A stretch of DNA of 64,000 nt from Desulfolucanica intricata (GCF_001592105.1 NZ_BCWE01000018.1:27649-91648), one strand, 5' to 3'. Numbered from the stretch's first letter, positions 17,990 to 29,819 are shown. The notes: a model not told the origin generated them from the sequence alone. Made by a program: numbers and translations.

Positions 17990-18785
17990 CCCAGGCCACC
18001 TCCTGTCCGGAGAATACCGGCCCGTCCACACAAACATGCCGGTAGACATACCCGGCTTCACCAGCAGACTTAATTTTACAGGCACAGGAAAGGCAGGCAC
18101 CCACTCCACACCCCATGCGTTCCTCTAAAGAAACTTCAAAAGGAATATTATAATTCATTAATATTTTAGCTAAACTTTTCAGCATCGGAAAAGGCCCGCA
18201 GCTGTACACTATATCCACGGGCTGCTTTGCTAAATCTTTTTCCAGCATAGAAGTAACAGGCCCGTGATATCCTTCAGATCCGTCGTCAGTAGCTAAGAAG
18301 GGGGTAAAACCAAGTGATGATATTTCCTTAACAGCCAGTAAATATTCTTTGGATCGAGCACCTAAATAAACCGCAGCAGATATACTATTAAGTGCCAATT
18401 CCTGTAGCAGGTAAATCAGCGGAGCAACACCAATACCTCCGGCTACTACTACCACCTTTTGGCTCTCGGCCGGCAGGGTAAAACCCCGCCCTAACGGTCC
18501 CAGTAAATTTAAACTTTGCCCGGGCTTGGCCCTGGTTAAAACGGCTGTACCTCGTCCTACTACCTGATAAAGTAACATTAACTGTCCTTTTTCACGATTC
18601 ACATTATGTATACTTATCGGCCGTCGCAGTAATGGCTCCAAGGACTGACTTACCCGTACATGAACAAATTGGCCGGGCACTGCATTTTTCAATATTTCAG
18701 GTGCCAGAAGTTTCAGACGATAAAAGTCCGGGCCAACCTGCTCATGTTCAATCACTTCTGCATCTATTATAAGAGACACAGCCAC
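17979..18785 (-). CDS. pyrK: Dihydroorotate dehydrogenase electron-transfer subunit
   Basis: PyrK is the FAD and [2Fe-2S] partner that links PyrD to NAD+. The 268 residues show the FAD motif RRPISIH (54-60), the nucleotide-binding [15 protein letters not shown], and cluster ligands Cys226, Cys231, Cys234 (CGVGACLSC) and Cys252. The start is a GTG at 18785 behind AAAGGA. It overlaps pyrD, which supports 1:1 assembly. The pair defines an NAD-dependent enzyme, as expected in anaerobes. Confidence 0.95.
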   Translation of the reverse strand: MAVSLIIDAEVIEHEQVGPDFYRLKLLAPEILKNAVPGQFVHVRVSQSLEPLLRRPISIHNVNREKGQLMLLYQVVGRGTAVLTRAKPGQSLNLLGPLGRGFTLPAESQKVVVVAGGIGVAPLIYLLQELALNSISAAVYLGARSKEYLLAVKEISSLGFTPFLATDDGSEGYHGPVTSMLEKDLAKQPVDIVYSCGPFPMLKSLAKILMNYNIPFEVSLEERMGCGVGACLSCACKIKSAGEAGYVYRHVCVDGPVFSGQEVAWDEA

Positions 18786-18845
18786 TTCATCCTTTCAATA
18801 TAAAGTTAGAGGAGAATTACCGGAGCAATTCCCCTCCCATTAAGT

Positions 18846-21800
18846 CTAATTTACCTTTAGGTGATCCTGCAGCGGAATTAAATCAATATTATCTCCCTCT
18901 TTAATAGAGTTCAGCACTTCTGCAATTGCCCGGGCGGTATCCAAGGAAGTCAGGCACGGAACACCATATTCTACAGCAGCCCGGCGTATTCTAAAGCCAT
19001 CACGCTCAGGAGCCTTTCCTTTTGTCAGTGTATTAATTACTAAATTAATTTTGTTTTGTCTGATTAAGTCCACAATATGTGGTGAAGCTTCGTGAAGCTT
19101 GTTGACCCGATTAACTTTAAGTCCTTGTTTTTCCAAGAAGGCAGCCGTACCACTGGTAGCACAAATCTTATAGCCTAACTCAGCCAGTTTTCTGATAATG
19201 GGCAGCACTTCTTCTTTATCTTTATCTGCAACAGTAGCTAAAATGGTACCGTGTTTAGGAAAAGCATAGCCTGCAGCTACCAGCGCTTTATACAGAGCGA
19301 TATTGTAATTTCGATCCAACCCCAATACTTCACCGGTGGATTTCATTTCCGGCCCGAGGGTAATATCTACCTGAAGCAGTTTAGCAAAAGAGAATACCGG
19401 CACCTTAACTCCTACAACATCCGTCTTTGGGTATAAACCACCGGTGTAACCGAGTTCAGCAAGAGTTTTACCTAATATAATTTTGGTAGCAAGATTAACC
19501 ATTGGAATACCGGTAATCTTACTCATATATGGTACAGTACGGCTGGAACGTGGGTTTACTTCCAGTACATAAATTTGATTACCATGCAGTACATACTGCA
19601 CATTAATTAAGCCTTTAACATTCAGTTCCTTAGCGAGCCGCGTAGTATAATCCACAATTTGCTCTTCTGTTTCCGGTGTAAGGTTCTGAGTCGGATAAAC
19701 TGCAATACTGTCACCGGAATGCACCCCTGCCCGCTCAATATGCTCCATAATCCCCGGTATTAAAACATCCTGACCATCGGAGATGGCATCTACCTCCAAC
19801 TCCTTGCCGCATAAATATTTGTCAACAAGTACCGGGTGTTCCGGAGTTACTTTTACGGCGGAAGCCATGTAGTTTAATAAATCGGTCTCGTTAAACACAA
19901 TTTCCATAGCCCGTCCGCCTAAAACATAGGACGGGCGCACCAGCACCGGGTAACCAATCTTACTGGCTATACCAACCGCCTCATCAACCGAAAAAACAGT
20001 AGAACCGGCCGGCCTGGGTATATTTAAATCGCTTAGCATTTGATCAAAACGTTCTCTGTCTTCAGCCCGGTCAATATTATTTACGGAAGTTCCTAAAATG
20101 TTAATCCCGGCATTCTCAAGGGGTCTGGCCAGGTTAATAGCAGTTTGCCCGCCAAACTGAACGATTACACCTTCAGGTTTTTCATTTTCCAAGATATTTA
20201 AAACATCTTCAGGCAGCATTGGCTCAAAATACAGGCGGTTGGCTGTATCAAAATCAGTGCTAACTGTCTCGGGGTTATTATTGATAATAATTGCCTCAAT
20301 ACCCTCTTCGCGCAAAGCCCAAACGGAGTGCACCGAGCAGTAGTCAAACTCTATACCCTGGCCAATCCGGATTGGCCCTGAGCCCAACACAACTATTTTT
20401 CGATTATCCGAGGGTACAGCCTCGTTTTCCCGGTCGTAAGTGGAATAAAAGTAAGGTGTCTGAGCTTCAAATTCTGCCGCGCAGGTATCTACCATTTTAT
20501 AAACAGGTACGATATTATTTTCTTTCCGGTAATCCCGTATTTTATCTTCATCAATTTTCAATAATTTAGCCAGATAGCGATCCGCAAAGCCTAAAGCTTT
20601 AGCACGGGCCAAAGTATCCGGACAGAGTTTGGTAATATCTCCTCTGGCAGCCTGAATTTCTTTTTCCAACAAAATTACATCACGAATTTTCTCCAGGAAA
20701 AAGCGGTCTATTTTAGTCAAATTATGCACCCGGTCTACCAACATACCTCGTCTAAAAGCCTCGGCAACAACAAACATGCGTTCATCATCGGGGTGCTTAA
20801 GTTTATCCTCCAACTGTTCCTCAGTATAGTTTTCCGCGCCTTCAACTGCCAAGCCGGGTAAACCTATTTCCAGTGAGCGAACTGCTTTAAGGATTGCCCC
20901 CTCCAAAGTGCGGTCGATTGACATAACTTCACCGGTGGCTTTCATCTGAGTCCCCAGGGCCCTGTCAGCCAGGGCAAACTTGTCGAAGGGCCAGCGAGGA
21001 AATTTTATTACTGTATAATCAATAGTCGGTTCAAAACAGGCATATGTTTTGCCGGTTACCGCATTTATAATCTCATCAAGGGTTAGGCCAATTGCAATCT
21101 TAGCTGATACCTTAGCAATCGGATATCCGGTAGCTTTGGAGGCCAATGCCGATGAGCGGGAAACCCGTGGGTTAACTTCAATTACATAATACTCATAACT
21201 CTCCGGATTTAAGGCAAACTGAACATTACAACCACCATGTACACCCAGAGCTCTGATAATTTTTAATGATGCCGAGCGGAGCATCTGGTATTCTTTATCA
21301 CTTAAGGTCTGCGCAGGAGCTACGACAATACTGTCTCCGGTATGAATCCCCATAGGGTCAATATTTTCCATGCTGCATATCGTAATACAAGTATCAACAC
21401 TGTCCCGTATTACCTCAAATTCTATTTCTTTCCAGCCGATCACACTGCGTTCTACCAGTATCTGGCCAATAATACTGTGTCTTAGACCACGGGTTGCTGT
21501 AGCTATTAGCTCGTCCATATTATAAACCATTCCACCCCCGGTTCCACCAAGAGTATATGCCGGGCGGACTACCAGTGGAAAACCTATTTCTTTGGCAAAG
21601 TTTACTGCACCCTCCACACTGGAGACAATTACACTTTCCGGAATAGGTTCATCAATACTTAACATCATGGACTTGAAGCCTTCCCGGTCTTCAGCCTTAA
21701 CAATGGTTTCCAGCGGAGTACCCAAAAGCCGAACCCCGGTCTCCTCCAGTACACCGGTCTGAGCCAGCTGCAAAGCCATATTTAAACCTACTTGACCACC

Positions 21801-22070
21801 CAGTGTGGGCAGTAAACCGTCAGGCTTTTCCTTCTTCAGAATTTTAGCAACAAACTCCGGTGTCAGGGGATCAATATAAATCCGGTCTGCCATATTACTG
21901 TCTGTCATAATCGTGGCAGGATTGGAATTGACCAGTACAACTTCCAAGCCCTCTTCCCTTAACGCCCGGCAGGCCTGGGTACCTGCATAATCAAATTCAG
22001 CTGCCTGACCAATGACGATTGGCCCGGAGCCAATAACCATTACCTTTTTCAAGTCCTCTATCAGTGGCAT
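18846..22070 (-). CDS. carB: Carbamoyl-phosphate synthase large subunit
   Basis: It makes carbamoyl phosphate from bicarbonate, ammonia (from CarA) and two ATP. The 1074 residues are the full two-fold ATP-grasp protein. The first half opens [20 protein letters not shown] and the second repeats it as [20 protein letters not shown]. Each half has its own ATP-grasp motifs (for example [13 protein letters not shown] and [12 protein letters not shown]). The C-terminal MGS-like allosteric domain covers roughly residues 935-1074. The ATG lies 2 bases after the carA stop, so the subunits are translationally coupled. Confidence 0.97.
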   Translation of the reverse strand: MPLIEDLKKVMVIGSGPIVIGQAAEFDYAGTQACRALREEGLEVVLVNSNPATIMTDSNMADRIYIDPLTPEFVAKILKKEKPDGLLPTLGGQVGLNMALQLAQTGVLEETGVRLLGTPLETIVKAEDREGFKSMMLSIDEPIPESVIVSSVEGAVNFAKEIGFPLVVRPAYTLGGTGGGMVYNMDELIATATRGLRHSIIGQILVERSVIGWKEIEFEVIRDSVDTCITICSMENIDPMGIHTGDSIVVAPAQTLSDKEYQMLRSASLKIIRALGVHGGCNVQFALNPESYEYYVIEVNPRVSRSSALASKATGYPIAKVSAKIAIGLTLDEIINAVTGKTYACFEPTIDYTVIKFPRWPFDKFALADRALGTQMKATGEVMSIDRTLEGAILKAVRSLEIGLPGLAVEGAENYTEEQLEDKLKHPDDERMFVVAEAFRRGMLVDRVHNLTKIDRFFLEKIRDVILLEKEIQAARGDITKLCPDTLARAKALGFADRYLAKLLKIDEDKIRDYRKENNIVPVYKMVDTCAAEFEAQTPYFYSTYDRENEAVPSDNRKIVVLGSGPIRIGQGIEFDYCSVHSVWALREEGIEAIIINNNPETVSTDFDTANRLYFEPMLPEDVLNILENEKPEGVIVQFGGQTAINLARPLENAGINILGTSVNNIDRAEDRERFDQMLSDLNIPRPAGSTVFSVDEAVGIASKIGYPVLVRPSYVLGGRAMEIVFNETDLLNYMASAVKVTPEHPVLVDKYLCGKELEVDAISDGQDVLIPGIMEHIERAGVHSGDSIAVYPTQNLTPETEEQIVDYTTRLAKELNVKGLINVQYVLHGNQIYVLEVNPRSSRTVPYMSKITGIPMVNLATKIILGKTLAELGYTGGLYPKTDVVGVKVPVFSFAKLLQVDITLGPEMKSTGEVLGLDRNYNIALYKALVAAGYAFPKHGTILATVADKDKEEVLPIIRKLAELGYKICATSGTAAFLEKQGLKVNRVNKLHEASPHIVDLIRQNKINLVINTLTKGKAPERDGFRIRRAAVEYGVPCLTSLDTARAIAEVLNSIKEGDNIDLIPLQDHLKVN

Positions 22071-22072
22071 TA

Positions 22073-23152
22073 TTACTTCACCTCCCGGTTCATCTTGGCT
22101 ATGAATTCATCAAATAGATAACCGGATTCCATCGGCCCGGGCGAAGCCTCCGGATGATATTGGACTGAAAATATGGGTAAATATTTATGGACAATTCCTT
22201 CTACTGTATTATCGTTTAAATTGCGATGTGAAACATAAACATCCAATCCTTTTAATGAATTTTCATCAATTGAAAAACCATGATTATGGGTAGTAATATA
22301 TACTTTACCGCTGCGTAAATCCTTAACCGGGTGGTTACTACCCCGGTGTCCGAATTTCATTTTATAGTTTTTTGCCCCCAGGGCCTGGGCAATCACCTGG
22401 TGGCCCAAACAGATACCGAAAATCGGCAGCTTATTTAATAACGCTTTGGTGTTTTCCACAACATGGGGTACCCTGCTTGGATCTCCCGGCCCGTTAGAAA
22501 GCAATAACCCGGCAGGGTTTAAACCCAGTACATCCTCCGGAGCAGCGTCGTAAGGAACCACAATAATTTCGCAGCCCCGTTCTTGTAAGCACCGTACAAT
22601 ATTAAGTTTGGAGCCGTAGTCCACCACTACCACCCGCGGGCCGCTGCCATCTATGGTATAGCTCTCACGGGTAGATACTTCGGGAACCATTACTTGTTCA
22701 GAAAAATCCGGACTGGTCCCTGCTTTTTCTACCAAATCCCTGATATTAGTAACATCGGTACTAATAATTCCTCGCATTGTACCATGACTGCGGAGGTGGC
22801 GCGTTAAGGCCCGGGTGTCCACTCCGGCCAACCCGATAACCTTTTCTCTGGCTAAAAAGTCGGAAACTGTGTAACTGGCCCTCCAGTTACTCGGTCGGTC
22901 ACATACTTCCCGTACAATAAAACCACGCACAAAGGATCTTTTTGACTCAAAGTCTTCTTTATTAATACCATAGTTACCAATTAACGGATAAGTCATGACC
23001 ACTATTTGACCACAGTAAGAAGGATCGGTTAAAACTTCCTGGTACCCGGTCATTCCGGTATTAAAAACTACCTCTCCCCACTGTTCACCGACAGCTCCAA
23101 AAGCCTCACCGGTAAAGAATGTACCGTCTTCCAAAGCCAGTATTGCTTTCAT
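22073..23152 (-). CDS. carA: Carbamoyl-phosphate synthase small subunit (glutaminase)
   Basis: It hydrolyses glutamine and channels ammonia to CarB. The 359 residues begin [40 protein letters not shown] lies in the N-terminal domain, and the class I glutaminase Cys in [17 protein letters not shown]. The late triad histidine is in [17 protein letters not shown] lies 8 bases before the ATG at 23152; a GTG three codons upstream overlaps the ribosome site. Confidence 0.96.
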   Translation of the reverse strand: MKAILALEDGTFFTGEAFGAVGEQWGEVVFNTGMTGYQEVLTDPSYCGQIVVMTYPLIGNYGINKEDFESKRSFVRGFIVREVCDRPSNWRASYTVSDFLAREKVIGLAGVDTRALTRHLRSHGTMRGIISTDVTNIRDLVEKAGTSPDFSEQVMVPEVSTRESYTIDGSGPRVVVVDYGSKLNIVRCLQERGCEIIVVPYDAAPEDVLGLNPAGLLLSNGPGDPSRVPHVVENTKALLNKLPIFGICLGHQVIAQALGAKNYKMKFGHRGSNHPVKDLRSGKVYITTHNHGFSIDENSLKGLDVYVSHRNLNDNTVEGIVHKYLPIFSVQYHPEASPGPMESGYLFDEFIAKMNREVK

Positions 23153-23191
23153 AAAGCACACCTCCAGATATATTTACTTTTACATTGCTTT

Positions 23192-24484
23192 TTATTTTTC
23201 TATAATTTTTCTCTCGTGCATTACAATGTTACCATTCACAATAGTCATTACCGGTAATCCATTTAATTTTCGACCAATAAAAGGACTGTTTCTTCCTTTG
23301 GTTTCAAATTGCGATACATCTACAACCTCCTTTATATTGGGATCAATAATTGTAACATCTGCATCGGCACCCACTGCCAGGGTCCCTTTATTGATTCCCA
23401 AAATCCTGGCAGGGTTTACTGTTAATTTCTTAATAGCCTCGACCGGTGTTAACACCCCCGTAGCGATTAGCTCGGTAAAAACCAGTCCAACTGCTGTCTC
23501 CAGCCCTACCAGGCCAAAAGGAGCATATTGGTATTCTACATCTTTTTCCTCATCAGTGTGCGGGGCATGATCAGTGGCAATCACATCAATCGTTCCGTCC
23601 GCCAGGCCCTCTTTCACCGCAGCAACATCCATATCCGTACGCAGAGGAGGATTTACCTTGGTAGCTGTATCATAGCCTGCAACGGCCCTGTCAGTTAATG
23701 TAAAGTGATGTGGGGTAACCTCTGCGGTTACGGCTACGCCCCTGGCTTTGGCTTCACGAACCAAACGTACAGAGCCTACAGTGCTGATATGAGCTAAATG
23801 TAAAGGGCAGCCGGTCAGTTCAGCCAAAATAATATCCCTGGCTACCATGACCTCCTCAGCCGCGGCCGGAATACCCTTAAGTCCCAGAACAGTAGACATA
23901 TACCCTTCATGCATAACGCCGTCAGAAGCCAATTCCTTATCTTCACAGTGGGAAATTATGGGCAGTCCTACCATCTTAGCATACTGCATGGCCCGACGCA
24001 TCACATCGGAACGACTTACCGGGAATCCGTCATCCGAAAAGGCTACAGCACCGTAAGCTTTTAAATCAGCCATCTCAGAGAGCTCGTCTCCCTTAGAACC
24101 CTTAGTTATTGCACCGATGGGAAAAACATTAACCACACCCGTTTCTTTAGCCCGCTCACATATAAATTTGATTACAGACTGGTCGTCAGCAACCGGCCTG
24201 GTGTTGGGCATACAGGCTACACTTGTAAATCCCCCGCGGGCAGCCGCGCGTGTACCTGTAGCAATAGTTTCCTTGGCCTCAAAGCCGGGCTCACGCAGGT
24301 GCACATGCATATCTATCAGACCGGGTACCACCATTTTACCGGTGGCATCAATGATTTGAGCACCGTCATATTTAATGTCCTTTTCTACAGCTTCAATTTT
24401 TCCTTCACTAATCAATAAATCCGCTGCCGGATCGATTTTACCCAGTGGGTCAACCACCAATCCGCCTTTAATTAGTAACTTCAT
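23192..24484 (-). CDS. pyrC: Dihydroorotase
   Basis: A class I zinc amidohydrolase that cyclises carbamoyl aspartate. The 430 residues contain the metal site [10 protein letters not shown] (His60, His62) and [15 protein letters not shown]. The further zinc histidines are in IISHCED and LHLAHIST, and the catalytic aspartate in [14 protein letters not shown]. The ATG at 24484 has GGAGG upstream and overlaps the pyrB end by 17 bases. Confidence 0.96.
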   Translation of the reverse strand: MKLLIKGGLVVDPLGKIDPAADLLISEGKIEAVEKDIKYDGAQIIDATGKMVVPGLIDMHVHLREPGFEAKETIATGTRAAARGGFTSVACMPNTRPVADDQSVIKFICERAKETGVVNVFPIGAITKGSKGDELSEMADLKAYGAVAFSDDGFPVSRSDVMRRAMQYAKMVGLPIISHCEDKELASDGVMHEGYMSTVLGLKGIPAAAEEVMVARDIILAELTGCPLHLAHISTVGSVRLVREAKARGVAVTAEVTPHHFTLTDRAVAGYDTATKVNPPLRTDMDVAAVKEGLADGTIDVIATDHAPHTDEEKDVEYQYAPFGLVGLETAVGLVFTELIATGVLTPVEAIKKLTVNPARILGINKGTLAVGADADVTIIDPNIKEVVDVSQFETKGRNSPFIGRKLNGLPVMTIVNGNIVMHERKIIEK

Positions 24485-25409
24485 GAGAGTCCTCCTCTCC
24501 GGAGAGCAGGTACAGCAAAGCCATACGTACTGCCACTCCGTTTGTTACCTGTTCTACTATTACCGACTTAGTGCCGTCAGCAATATCCGGTGTAATTTCT
24601 ACCCCCCTGTTTAACGGGCCCGGATGCAATACCAGTGCATCAGGATCGGCTAGTGCTAACCTCTCTTTATTTAGCCCAAAAAGCCGGGCGTATTCTCTGA
24701 TACTGGGGAAAAGACCCTGCTGCTGCCTTTCCAATTGAATTCTTAAAACATTGACTACATCTACTCCTTCGAGAGCATCTTCTGTCCGCGTAAATACTTT
24801 TACACCCAAACGCTCAATCTCCGGAGGCATTAAAGTGGATGGACCTACAACCCTCACTTCAGCACCAAGTTTAGTGAGACCCCAAATATTTGACCTGGCT
24901 ACCCGGCTGTGTAAAATATCACCGAGGATTGCAACCTTGAGACCTTTTACGATACCCTTCTTTTCTCTAACTGTATAAATATCCAAAAGTGCCTGGGTAG
25001 GATGCTCATGAGTACCGTCACCGGCGTTAATCACTGAAGCACCTACTGTTCGGGCTAATAAATGTGGTGAACCGGCCGCCGAGTGACGAATGATAATAAT
25101 ATCCGCTCCCATGGCTTCGATAGTTCGGGCAGTGTCCCTTAGACTCTCTCCTTTTACCACACTGCTGGTGCTGGCTGAAATGCCAATTGTATCTGCACTC
25201 AAATATTTAGCGGCCAAATCAAAGGATGATCTTGTTCTTGTGCTGGGTTCGTAAAAAAGTGTTACGATAGTACGCCCACGTAAGGTAGGAACTTTCTTAA
25301 TCTTTCGTTTTATAATATCCTTCATGGGTATTGCAGTATCTAAGATCAGATTTATTTCGTCAGCAGAAAGATCCTGTAGACCAAGGAGATCTTTATTTTT
25401 CAGCCTCAT
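24468..25409 (-). CDS. pyrB: Aspartate carbamoyltransferase catalytic subunit
   Basis: It condenses carbamoyl phosphate with aspartate. The 313 residues show the carbamoyl-phosphate loop [13 protein letters not shown] (52-64), [20 protein letters not shown] and the [11 protein letters not shown] late motif. No regulatory pyrI is present, as usual in Firmicutes. AAGGGGGACAGCA precedes the ATG. It is the first structural gene after a PyrR attenuator. Confidence 0.96.
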   Translation of the reverse strand: MRLKNKDLLGLQDLSADEINLILDTAIPMKDIIKRKIKKVPTLRGRTIVTLFYEPSTRTRSSFDLAAKYLSADTIGISASTSSVVKGESLRDTARTIEAMGADIIIIRHSAAGSPHLLARTVGASVINAGDGTHEHPTQALLDIYTVREKKGIVKGLKVAILGDILHSRVARSNIWGLTKLGAEVRVVGPSTLMPPEIERLGVKVFTRTEDALEGVDVVNVLRIQLERQQQGLFPSIREYARLFGLNKERLALADPDALVLHPGPLNRGVEITPDIADGTKSVIVEQVTNGVAVRMALLYLLSGEEDSHEVTN

Positions 25410-25429
25410 TGCTGTCCCCCTTTCATAAT

Positions 25430-25463
25430 AAAAAAAACCTCACCCGGGATTAACCGCGTGAGG
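25430..25463 (-). terminator. Intrinsic terminator of the pyrB leader (PyrR attenuator)
   Basis: On the minus strand CCTCAC pairs with GTGAGG, with extra inner pairs, and is followed by eight Ts just before the pyrB ribosome site. This is the regulated terminator that PyrR plus UMP/UTP would favour. Confidence 0.85.
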
Positions 25464-25482
25464 TCGGCAAAGGAATAAAAAG

Positions 25483-25513
25483 CCTACCTTCCTTTGCCGG
25501 CCTCACGGGACCG
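25483..25513 (-). promoter_or_regulatory. PyrR binding loop upstream of pyrB
   Basis: The minus-strand RNA contains CGGTCCCGTGAGGCCGG, close to the Bacillus PyrR anti-antiterminator consensus (UCCNGNGAGG). The hairpin is followed by a competing terminator, so pyrB-mqnD transcription should fall when uridine nucleotides are plentiful. Confidence 0.75.
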
Positions 25514-25535
25514 TTTTAAAAGGATGGTATTCTTA

Positions 25536-26144
<609 letters not shown>

Positions 26145-26171
26145 CTAGCCACTTAATTAATCCCTAAGTAA

Positions 26172-26212
26172 CACTATGTCCCTTACCGGCCTCACAGGAC
26201 CGATATTAAAGG
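26172..26212 (-). promoter_or_regulatory. PyrR binding loop upstream of pyrR
   Basis: The minus-strand RNA reads CGGTCCTGTGAGGCCGG, nearly identical to the site before pyrB. Both sites share GGTCC-GTGAGGCCGG, the PyrR-recognised hairpin loop. Autoregulation of pyrR is inferred. Confidence 0.75.
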
Positions 26213-26230
26213 TTGGTTTCTTAAGAAGTA

Positions 26231-26259
26231 ATTTTATACAAGATTCCCACTTAAGTCAA
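26231..26259 (-). promoter_or_regulatory. Sigma-A promoter of the pyr operon
   Basis: On the minus strand TTGACT (26259-26254), a 17-base spacer, then TAAAAT (26236-26231). Transcription would begin near 26224, giving a leader of about 140 bases that contains the PyrR loop and terminator. Confidence 0.7.
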
Positions 26260-26294
26260 TATATTTTTATTTTTTTTAATAGCTTTATCGTTTT

Positions 26295-26570
26295 TTATAG
26301 CTTGTTTATGCCAAGAAAGATCAAAGTTACACCCAACAATATAGAAAGCATTCCCGGAAAAGAAACTTTTCCGGCCAATCCGACCAGGCCAAGTAAGGTA
26401 ACTATAGTTAAAACAGTCGGTCCAACCAGGGCTAAGACTGAATTAATTTTGAAAGCTGTTTCAACGTTATTAAATCTTAACATTAATAACGCTGCAGTAA
26501 ATTCTATCCCCGCAGATAAAAATCGCATAGCAGCCATACTAAAAACTATTTTATCAAAAAGATAAAACAA
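26295..26570 (-). CDS. YqhV-like small membrane protein (DUF2619)
   Basis: The 91-residue protein has the family pattern MRFLSAGIEFTAALLMLRFN, VETAFKINSVLALVGPTVL and VGLAGKVS. Three hydrophobic segments are visible. YqhV lies beside the spoIIIA operon in Bacillus; its function is unknown, and here it is alone. The start is a TTG at 26570 behind GAGGGGTGA; an internal ATG nearer the conserved core is a second choice. Confidence 0.75.
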   Translation of the reverse strand: MFYLFDKIVFSMAAMRFLSAGIEFTAALLMLRFNNVETAFKINSVLALVGPTVLTIVTLLGLVGLAGKVSFPGMLSILLGVTLIFLGINKL

Positions 26571-26688
26571 AAAATCACCCCTCTCTGACTGTACAATTTA
26601 CTTAAATTTCATATGCACACAGCACAGTGGAAATGCATACCGAAACCTATTCTGGGGAAAATATTTTTTGTTGAAGGGAGTGTACATA

Positions 26689-28041
26689 ATGAAAAAACAT
26701 CAAAAAATTGCCCTGGCTTCTCTGGCCGGGGTACCGCTGGTTATGGTATTAGGAAACTCCATGCTAATTCCGGTTCTTCCGGATATCAAAAGTGCCTTAA
26801 ATCTTACTCAATTTAAAGTAAGTTTAATCATCACCCTGTTCTCTTTATCAGCAGGGCTGATTATCCCATTTGCCGGTTTCTTATCTGATCGATTCGGACG
26901 TAAAAAAGTAATCGTACCCGGCCTCTTGCTTTATGGCTTAGGAGGGATTATCGCAGGAGGTGCAGCAATACTACTTAAACAAAATGCATATACCATTGTT
27001 TTGGCAGGGAGAATTATCCAGGGTATCGGTGCAGCAGGTACAGCCCCTATTGCTATGGCTTTATGCGGAGATTTATTCAGCGGTAAAGACCGCAGCAAAT
27101 CCTTGGGTGCAATTGAGTCCTCTAATGGTTTTGGGAAGGTTTTAAGTCCTATTTTAGGATCATTAATAGGTCTAATTGCTTGGTACGCAACTTTACTGTT
27201 TTTTCCAATAGTTGCTCTGCCAATTGCGGCAGCAGTCTGGTTTTTAGTTAAAGAACCGGATGGAATAACTAAAGATGAGTCTATCAAAAAATATTTAAAT
27301 GATTTCAAAAACATTTTCAAAAAAAAATACGCAATGTTATTATCAGCTTTTTTGGCTGGCTCTGTTGCTTTAATGGTACTTTTCGGGGTACTTTTTTTCT
27401 TATCGGACTACCTGGAAAAAACCTACAAGCTGGAAGGGGTAATAAAAGGTGCTGCCCTGGCTATTCCCGTATTATTTATGTCTGTCACTTCGTATTTGAC
27501 AGGTATCTTTATTAAGAAAAACTTTGGCCTAATGAAAATTCTAATCGTTACCGGCTTATTCTTAATTGCCGGTTCACTTGGTATGCTGCCCCTATTTCAA
27601 AATACCTATGTTTTTTTTACGGCCATTTCCATAGCGGGTATAGGTACAGGTTTAACATTACCCTGTTTAAATACCATTATCACCAGTTCCGCAGCTAAGG
27701 AAGAACGAGGCTTGTTAACCTCACTTTACGGTAGTGTTCGTTTTTTTGGCGTCGCAGCCGGGCCACCTATCTTTGGATTATTAATGGGCGCAAGTACAGC
27801 GGTTATGTTTTGGAGTGCCACCGGATTAGCAGCTATATCTGCTGTATTGGCTATCTTCTTTATTAAAGTTAAAGAAATGAAGGATGCGGATGAACCTGAA
27901 AGCAATAAGCCGTCAATTGAGATAGAAACAGTAACGGTATCACACCAAATCTTTGCTGCTCACCCGCCTATTGCTAAGCCCCTACCTGATGAACAAAAAG
28001 AACCTGAAATGGGAAATAAGTCTAACAGCAAAGAAACCTAA
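26689..28041 (+). CDS. Major facilitator superfamily transporter, drug-efflux type
   Basis: A 450-residue membrane transporter with about 12 hydrophobic helices. Helices 2-3 are joined by GFLSDRFGRKKV, the MFS motif A, and RIIQGIGAAGTAP matches motif B/C of drug:H+ antiporters. The ABC-type partner is absent, so the substrate cannot be told. A hydrophilic tail of about 50 residues follows the last helix and is rich in Glu, Pro and Lys. GGGAG precedes the ATG at 26689; an in-frame upstream codon is less well placed. It diverges from the YqhV-like gene. Confidence 0.85.
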   Translation: MKKHQKIALASLAGVPLVMVLGNSMLIPVLPDIKSALNLTQFKVSLIITLFSLSAGLIIPFAGFLSDRFGRKKVIVPGLLLYGLGGIIAGGAAILLKQNAYTIVLAGRIIQGIGAAGTAPIAMALCGDLFSGKDRSKSLGAIESSNGFGKVLSPILGSLIGLIAWYATLLFFPIVALPIAAAVWFLVKEPDGITKDESIKKYLNDFKNIFKKKYAMLLSAFLAGSVALMVLFGVLFFLSDYLEKTYKLEGVIKGAALAIPVLFMSVTSYLTGIFIKKNFGLMKILIVTGLFLIAGSLGMLPLFQNTYVFFTAISIAGIGTGLTLPCLNTIITSSAAKEERGLLTSLYGSVRFFGVAAGPPIFGLLMGASTAVMFWSATGLAAISAVLAIFFIKVKEMKDADEPESNKPSIEIETVTVSHQIFAAHPPIAKPLPDEQKEPEMGNKSNSKET

Positions 28042-28177
28042 CCTATGTAACCAATTCTTTGTATTATGAATACTCTAGAGCATGAGGTGTTACAACTTCT
28101 AATGGGTAAATAATATTTCGGAGGTGCAAGAACACCTATTAAAACAGGTGATTACCCGTGAAAGGAGTTGTAAGTAT

Positions 28178-29002
28178 ATGAACGGGTACGATTCCGCTAA
28201 AACATGGCGGCAGGTGCTCCAATTCCCCCTGGGAGGGCGCGATAATAAACCCAGGACAAAAGGCCTGACTATGATTATAGACAATGGATTAGGGTTGGGA
28301 GAAACCAGAGATTTGCTTTCACTTGTCGGAGATTATATTGATTTTATCAAATTAGGTTTTGGAACTTCAGCATTATATGCACAAGAATTACTAGAAGAAA
28401 AAATTAGAATGATTCGCTCTTTTGATATTGATATCTACCCCGGGGGGACTTTTTTAGAGATTGCTGCCCTCCAAAATAACCTTGAGGAATTTATTTCCAT
28501 GTCTAAATCCCTTGGATTTACAGCTATTGAAGTATCAGACGGTACAGTAAGCCTCACCGAGGAGATAAGAGAGCAGGCTATCTCACTGGCACGCAGTCTG
28601 GATTTAAAGGTATTAACTGAAATCGGCCAAAAAGACGCTCGTGATCAAATTCCCCTAAGCAGCATGGTCCACCAGATAAAACAAGACATTAATAACGGAG
28701 CAAACTGGGTCATTGTTGAAGGAAGAGAATGCGGGCGTGATGTTGGTATCTATGATCAAGAAGGACATTTTATAATTCCGCTTTTTGAAGAAATTGTTTC
28801 CTCCGTTTCGAATCCCTGTATGCTAATTTGGGAAGCACCTTTAAAAAAGCAGCAGCAGGAGTTAATTTTACGTTTTGGTCCTAATGTAAATATAGGTAAT
28901 GTTGCCCCCCATGAAGTATTAGCATTAGAAGCACTAAGGGTAGGATTAAGAGGTGATACTTTAAGGGCAGTTTATAACGGTCATAAAATTAATAGTTATT
29001 AA
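28178..29002 (+). CDS. comA: Phosphosulfolactate synthase (ComA family)
   Basis: It adds sulfite to phosphoenolpyruvate to give phosphosulfolactate. The 274-residue protein has TMIIDNGLGLGETRDLL, FIKLGFGTSALY, IYPGGTFLEIA, IEVSDGT, LTEIGQKDA and VIVEGRECGRDVGIYD, all typical of the family. In methanogens this starts coenzyme M synthesis; in spore formers it likely feeds 3-sulfolactate, a spore component. The remaining steps are not in this window. AAAGGAG precedes the ATG at 28178. comA here means the sulfolactate enzyme, not the competence regulator. Confidence 0.9.
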   Translation: MNGYDSAKTWRQVLQFPLGGRDNKPRTKGLTMIIDNGLGLGETRDLLSLVGDYIDFIKLGFGTSALYAQELLEEKIRMIRSFDIDIYPGGTFLEIAALQNNLEEFISMSKSLGFTAIEVSDGTVSLTEEIREQAISLARSLDLKVLTEIGQKDARDQIPLSSMVHQIKQDINNGANWVIVEGRECGRDVGIYDQEGHFIIPLFEEIVSSVSNPCMLIWEAPLKKQQQELILRFGPNVNIGNVAPHEVLALEALRVGLRGDTLRAVYNGHKINSY

Positions 29003-29011
29003 GTAAATTTA

Positions 29012-29036
29012 AGTCACGGTTTTCCGTGACTTTTTT
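29012..29036 (+). terminator. Terminator after phosphosulfolactate synthase
   Basis: AAGTCACGG and CCGTGACTT pair around a TTTT loop, followed by TTTT. A strong compact intrinsic terminator just past the stop codon. Confidence 0.9.
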
Positions 29037-29135
29037 CATTTAGTATTAATAGCCGATTGGAAAACCTTTGTTTTAGTTATATCTTCTATACAAATAACAT
29101 ATAATTTACCATTATTAAGTAAATGAGGCGACGTT

Positions 29136-29588
29136 ATGTCCAGTATTACGATTTTAATAACTCTGCTCTTAGTAGGCATACTAGGTCGTTCAAATATTAT
29201 AGCAACAGCGGCCTGTGTGCTATTAATATTAAAACTGGCCAACCTGCAGTTTCTTTTCCCAGTGTTAGAAAAACGCGGGCTGGAAATAGGTCTGCTTTTC
29301 TTAATTCTTTCTATTTTAGTACCATTGGCTTCGGGTAAAATTGGGAATAAAGACATAATTTATAATCTTACTTCCCTTCCAGGTATTATGGCAATATTGG
29401 GAGGTGCTTTGGCTACTCATTTAAATGGCGAAGGATTAAAATTAATGCAGGTAGACCCGGCAATAATTTTTGGCTTGGTTTTAGGATCAATTATTGGAAT
29501 TGTCTTTTTTAACGGGCAGCCTGTAGGCCCATTAATGGCAGCGGGTATCACCGCACTGTTTCTGGAAGTAATTTATCTTTTTAAATAG
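29136..29588 (+). CDS. DUF441 membrane protein (YeaL-like)
   Basis: The 150-residue protein has four or five hydrophobic helices and the family pattern GILGRSNIIATAACVLLILKL, PLASGKIGNKDI, PGIMAILGGALATHLNGEGL and FFNGQPVGPLMAAGI. Function unknown. GAGGCG precedes the ATG. It stands alone between two terminator-bounded genes. Confidence 0.88.
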   Translation: MSSITILITLLLVGILGRSNIIATAACVLLILKLANLQFLFPVLEKRGLEIGLLFLILSILVPLASGKIGNKDIIYNLTSLPGIMAILGGALATHLNGEGLKLMQVDPAIIFGLVLGSIIGIVFFNGQPVGPLMAAGITALFLEVIYLFK

Positions 29589-29656
29589 TTTATCTATTAT
29601 TGCAGGAAATTAAAATATTTAGTAAAATCTAAGCTATAAACATAAAATATATTCAC

Positions 29657-29752
29657 TTCTCCGAACCGGGCAAACCTGAGCCGCAGTGTATGGTTACCGG
29701 GCCGTTAGGGTGCACTGGGAAACCGGTGTGCCTCCCATTGTGGAAAGGAGAA
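29657..29752 (+). ncRNA. Molybdenum/tungsten cofactor (Moco/Tuco) riboswitch
   Basis: The RNA is closed by TTCTCC and GGAGAA. Inside are the conserved blocks CCGGGCAAACCTGA, a GAAA-tetraloop hairpin (CACTGGGAAACCGGTG), and GCCTCCCATTGTGGAAAGG. The last block corresponds to GCCUCCC...GGAAAGG in the E. coli moaA element as I remember it. The region between CCTGA and the tetraloop hairpin is shorter than in E. coli, which may favour the tungsten cofactor form; that part is inference. A terminator hairpin follows, then tupABC. Confidence 0.85.
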
Positions 29753-29781
29753 AACATAGCTATTTTAATTTTGTAGCTGTA

Positions 29782-29819
29782 AAGCTTTGTTCTTTTTTAC
29801 AATGGGACAAAGTTTTTTG
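29782..29819 (+). terminator. Expression-platform terminator of the Moco/Tuco riboswitch
   Basis: CTTTGTTC pairs with GGGACAAAG around an 11-base loop, followed by TTTTTT. Its position between the riboswitch and tupA suggests transcription of the transporter is stopped when cofactor is bound. Confidence 0.8.

Noticed and set aside
28085..28177. Short hairpin and ribosome-like sites before phosphosulfolactate synthase
   Set aside because: The hairpin (CACCT/AGGTG) is too short, and the early frames are only three codons long or have the ribosome site directly adjoining the start.
29589..29656. Sigma-H-like GCAGGAAAT before the Moco riboswitch
   Set aside because: No matching GAAT -10 element lies 11-12 bases downstream.
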